This document shows positions 63,588 to 64,000 of a DNA stretch of 64,000 bases, in pieces (the stretch's first letter is position 1; every line of letters starts with the position of its first letter). Both the position numbers and the translations under genes were made by a program. Under the pieces are notes generated by a model, which ran no database searches, was not told where the DNA came from, and saw only the letters and a program-made list of their open reading frames with translations. Origin of the DNA: Andrena cerasifolii (lineage: Eukaryota > Arthropoda > Insecta > Hymenoptera > Andrenidae); contig NC_135126.1 of NCBI RefSeq assembly GCF_050908995.1, forward strand, positions 11,904,001 to 11,968,000, read 5' to 3'.

Positions 63588-64000
63588 TATTGTACTTTTT
63601 CTTGATATCAATGCACGGTTTGTATAATTTAACCTAACAAAACATTCGTTGATGATTACGTATATACAATGACTATGTGACTATTTACACTTTCGTCCAT
63701 ATTCTTGCGAGGATACAGCTCGACGCGCCACCTAGGCCGATAAAGTTAGTGACTCTATATTTTAAATGTTGCGTTTTAAGATCGTTAAGCGACGTAAGTA
63801 TAAGGCTAAATTTATTGATAAACATTCGGTTGTTAATTGTACGACTGACGCGACGCGATTTAAAAATGCTAATGTCAAATTTGACGTTTGACAAATAAGG
63901 ACATTTTCTATTGGCAGAAATTTCGCAGCGAATGCCGCGCTCCATTCGTAGCTGTTCGTAGCGAACCAAGGCACTCGCGTGGCAAATTACGCTTCGATTA
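63588..64000. other. Upstream region of EMC6
   Basis: This stretch should hold the EMC6 5' untranslated region and promoter on the minus strand. Open frames of up to 94 codons on both strands overlap each other and show no family signature. Nothing else was recognised before the window ends. Confidence 0.5.

Overview
The window looks like nuclear DNA from an insect, most likely a hymenopteran (bee, wasp or ant). The basis is insect-like proteins, short introns (58-143 bp, except a 419 bp first intron), a very CpG-rich gene-poor part, and genes sitting in a more AT-rich part. Species cannot be fixed from the sequence. I found no bacterial-style operon, CRISPR array, rRNA or recognisable tRNA.

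Layout. Positions 1-49882 hold no exon I can support. They carry simple repeats and a series of short non-coding mobile elements: a GTGACCAGA-ended element near 26.35-26.65 kb, an AT-rich hAT-like element at 36.12-36.68 kb, three different foldback elements standing back to back on TTAA sites at 42.45-43.52 kb, and a 706 bp foldback at 45.02-45.72 kb. At 49883-49928 (minus) there is a convincing first coding exon (MADNKEEISELVEKR, then a donor). Its remaining exons are not visible, so much of the left part may be one long first intron.

The gene cluster lies at 50-64 kb. (1) A cytosolic acetyl-CoA acetyltransferase (ACAT2 type), plus strand, eight exons, 50532-52702, 394 aa, with one GC-AG intron. 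(2) Converging on it, minus strand, an unidentified basic C-terminal exon (53214-53396) and an uninterrupted 501-aa NT5DC1-type HAD protein (53566-55071) with a presequence-like N-terminus. (3) A 191 bp terminal-inverted-repeat element at 55.5 kb plus a nearby palindrome made of its tips. (4) An excitatory amino acid transporter (SLC1/EAAT), plus strand, nine coding exons, 59746-61975, 541 aa. (5) Converging on it, minus strand, EMC6, five coding exons, 62835-63587, 113 aa, including a 20-nt microexon. All exon joins were derived by hand and each keeps frame, giving 1185, 1626 and 342 nt for ACAT2, EAAT and EMC6.

The genes are unrelated housekeeping or neural genes, not a pathway cluster. Both convergent pairs have polyadenylation signals of the two strands within tens of bases of each other. 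I did not find an undescribed multi-gene system. The most notable signals are the EMC6 microexon between two 99-nt introns that look alike, the triple TTAA foldback train, and the orphan first exon facing a roughly 50 kb gene-free stretch.
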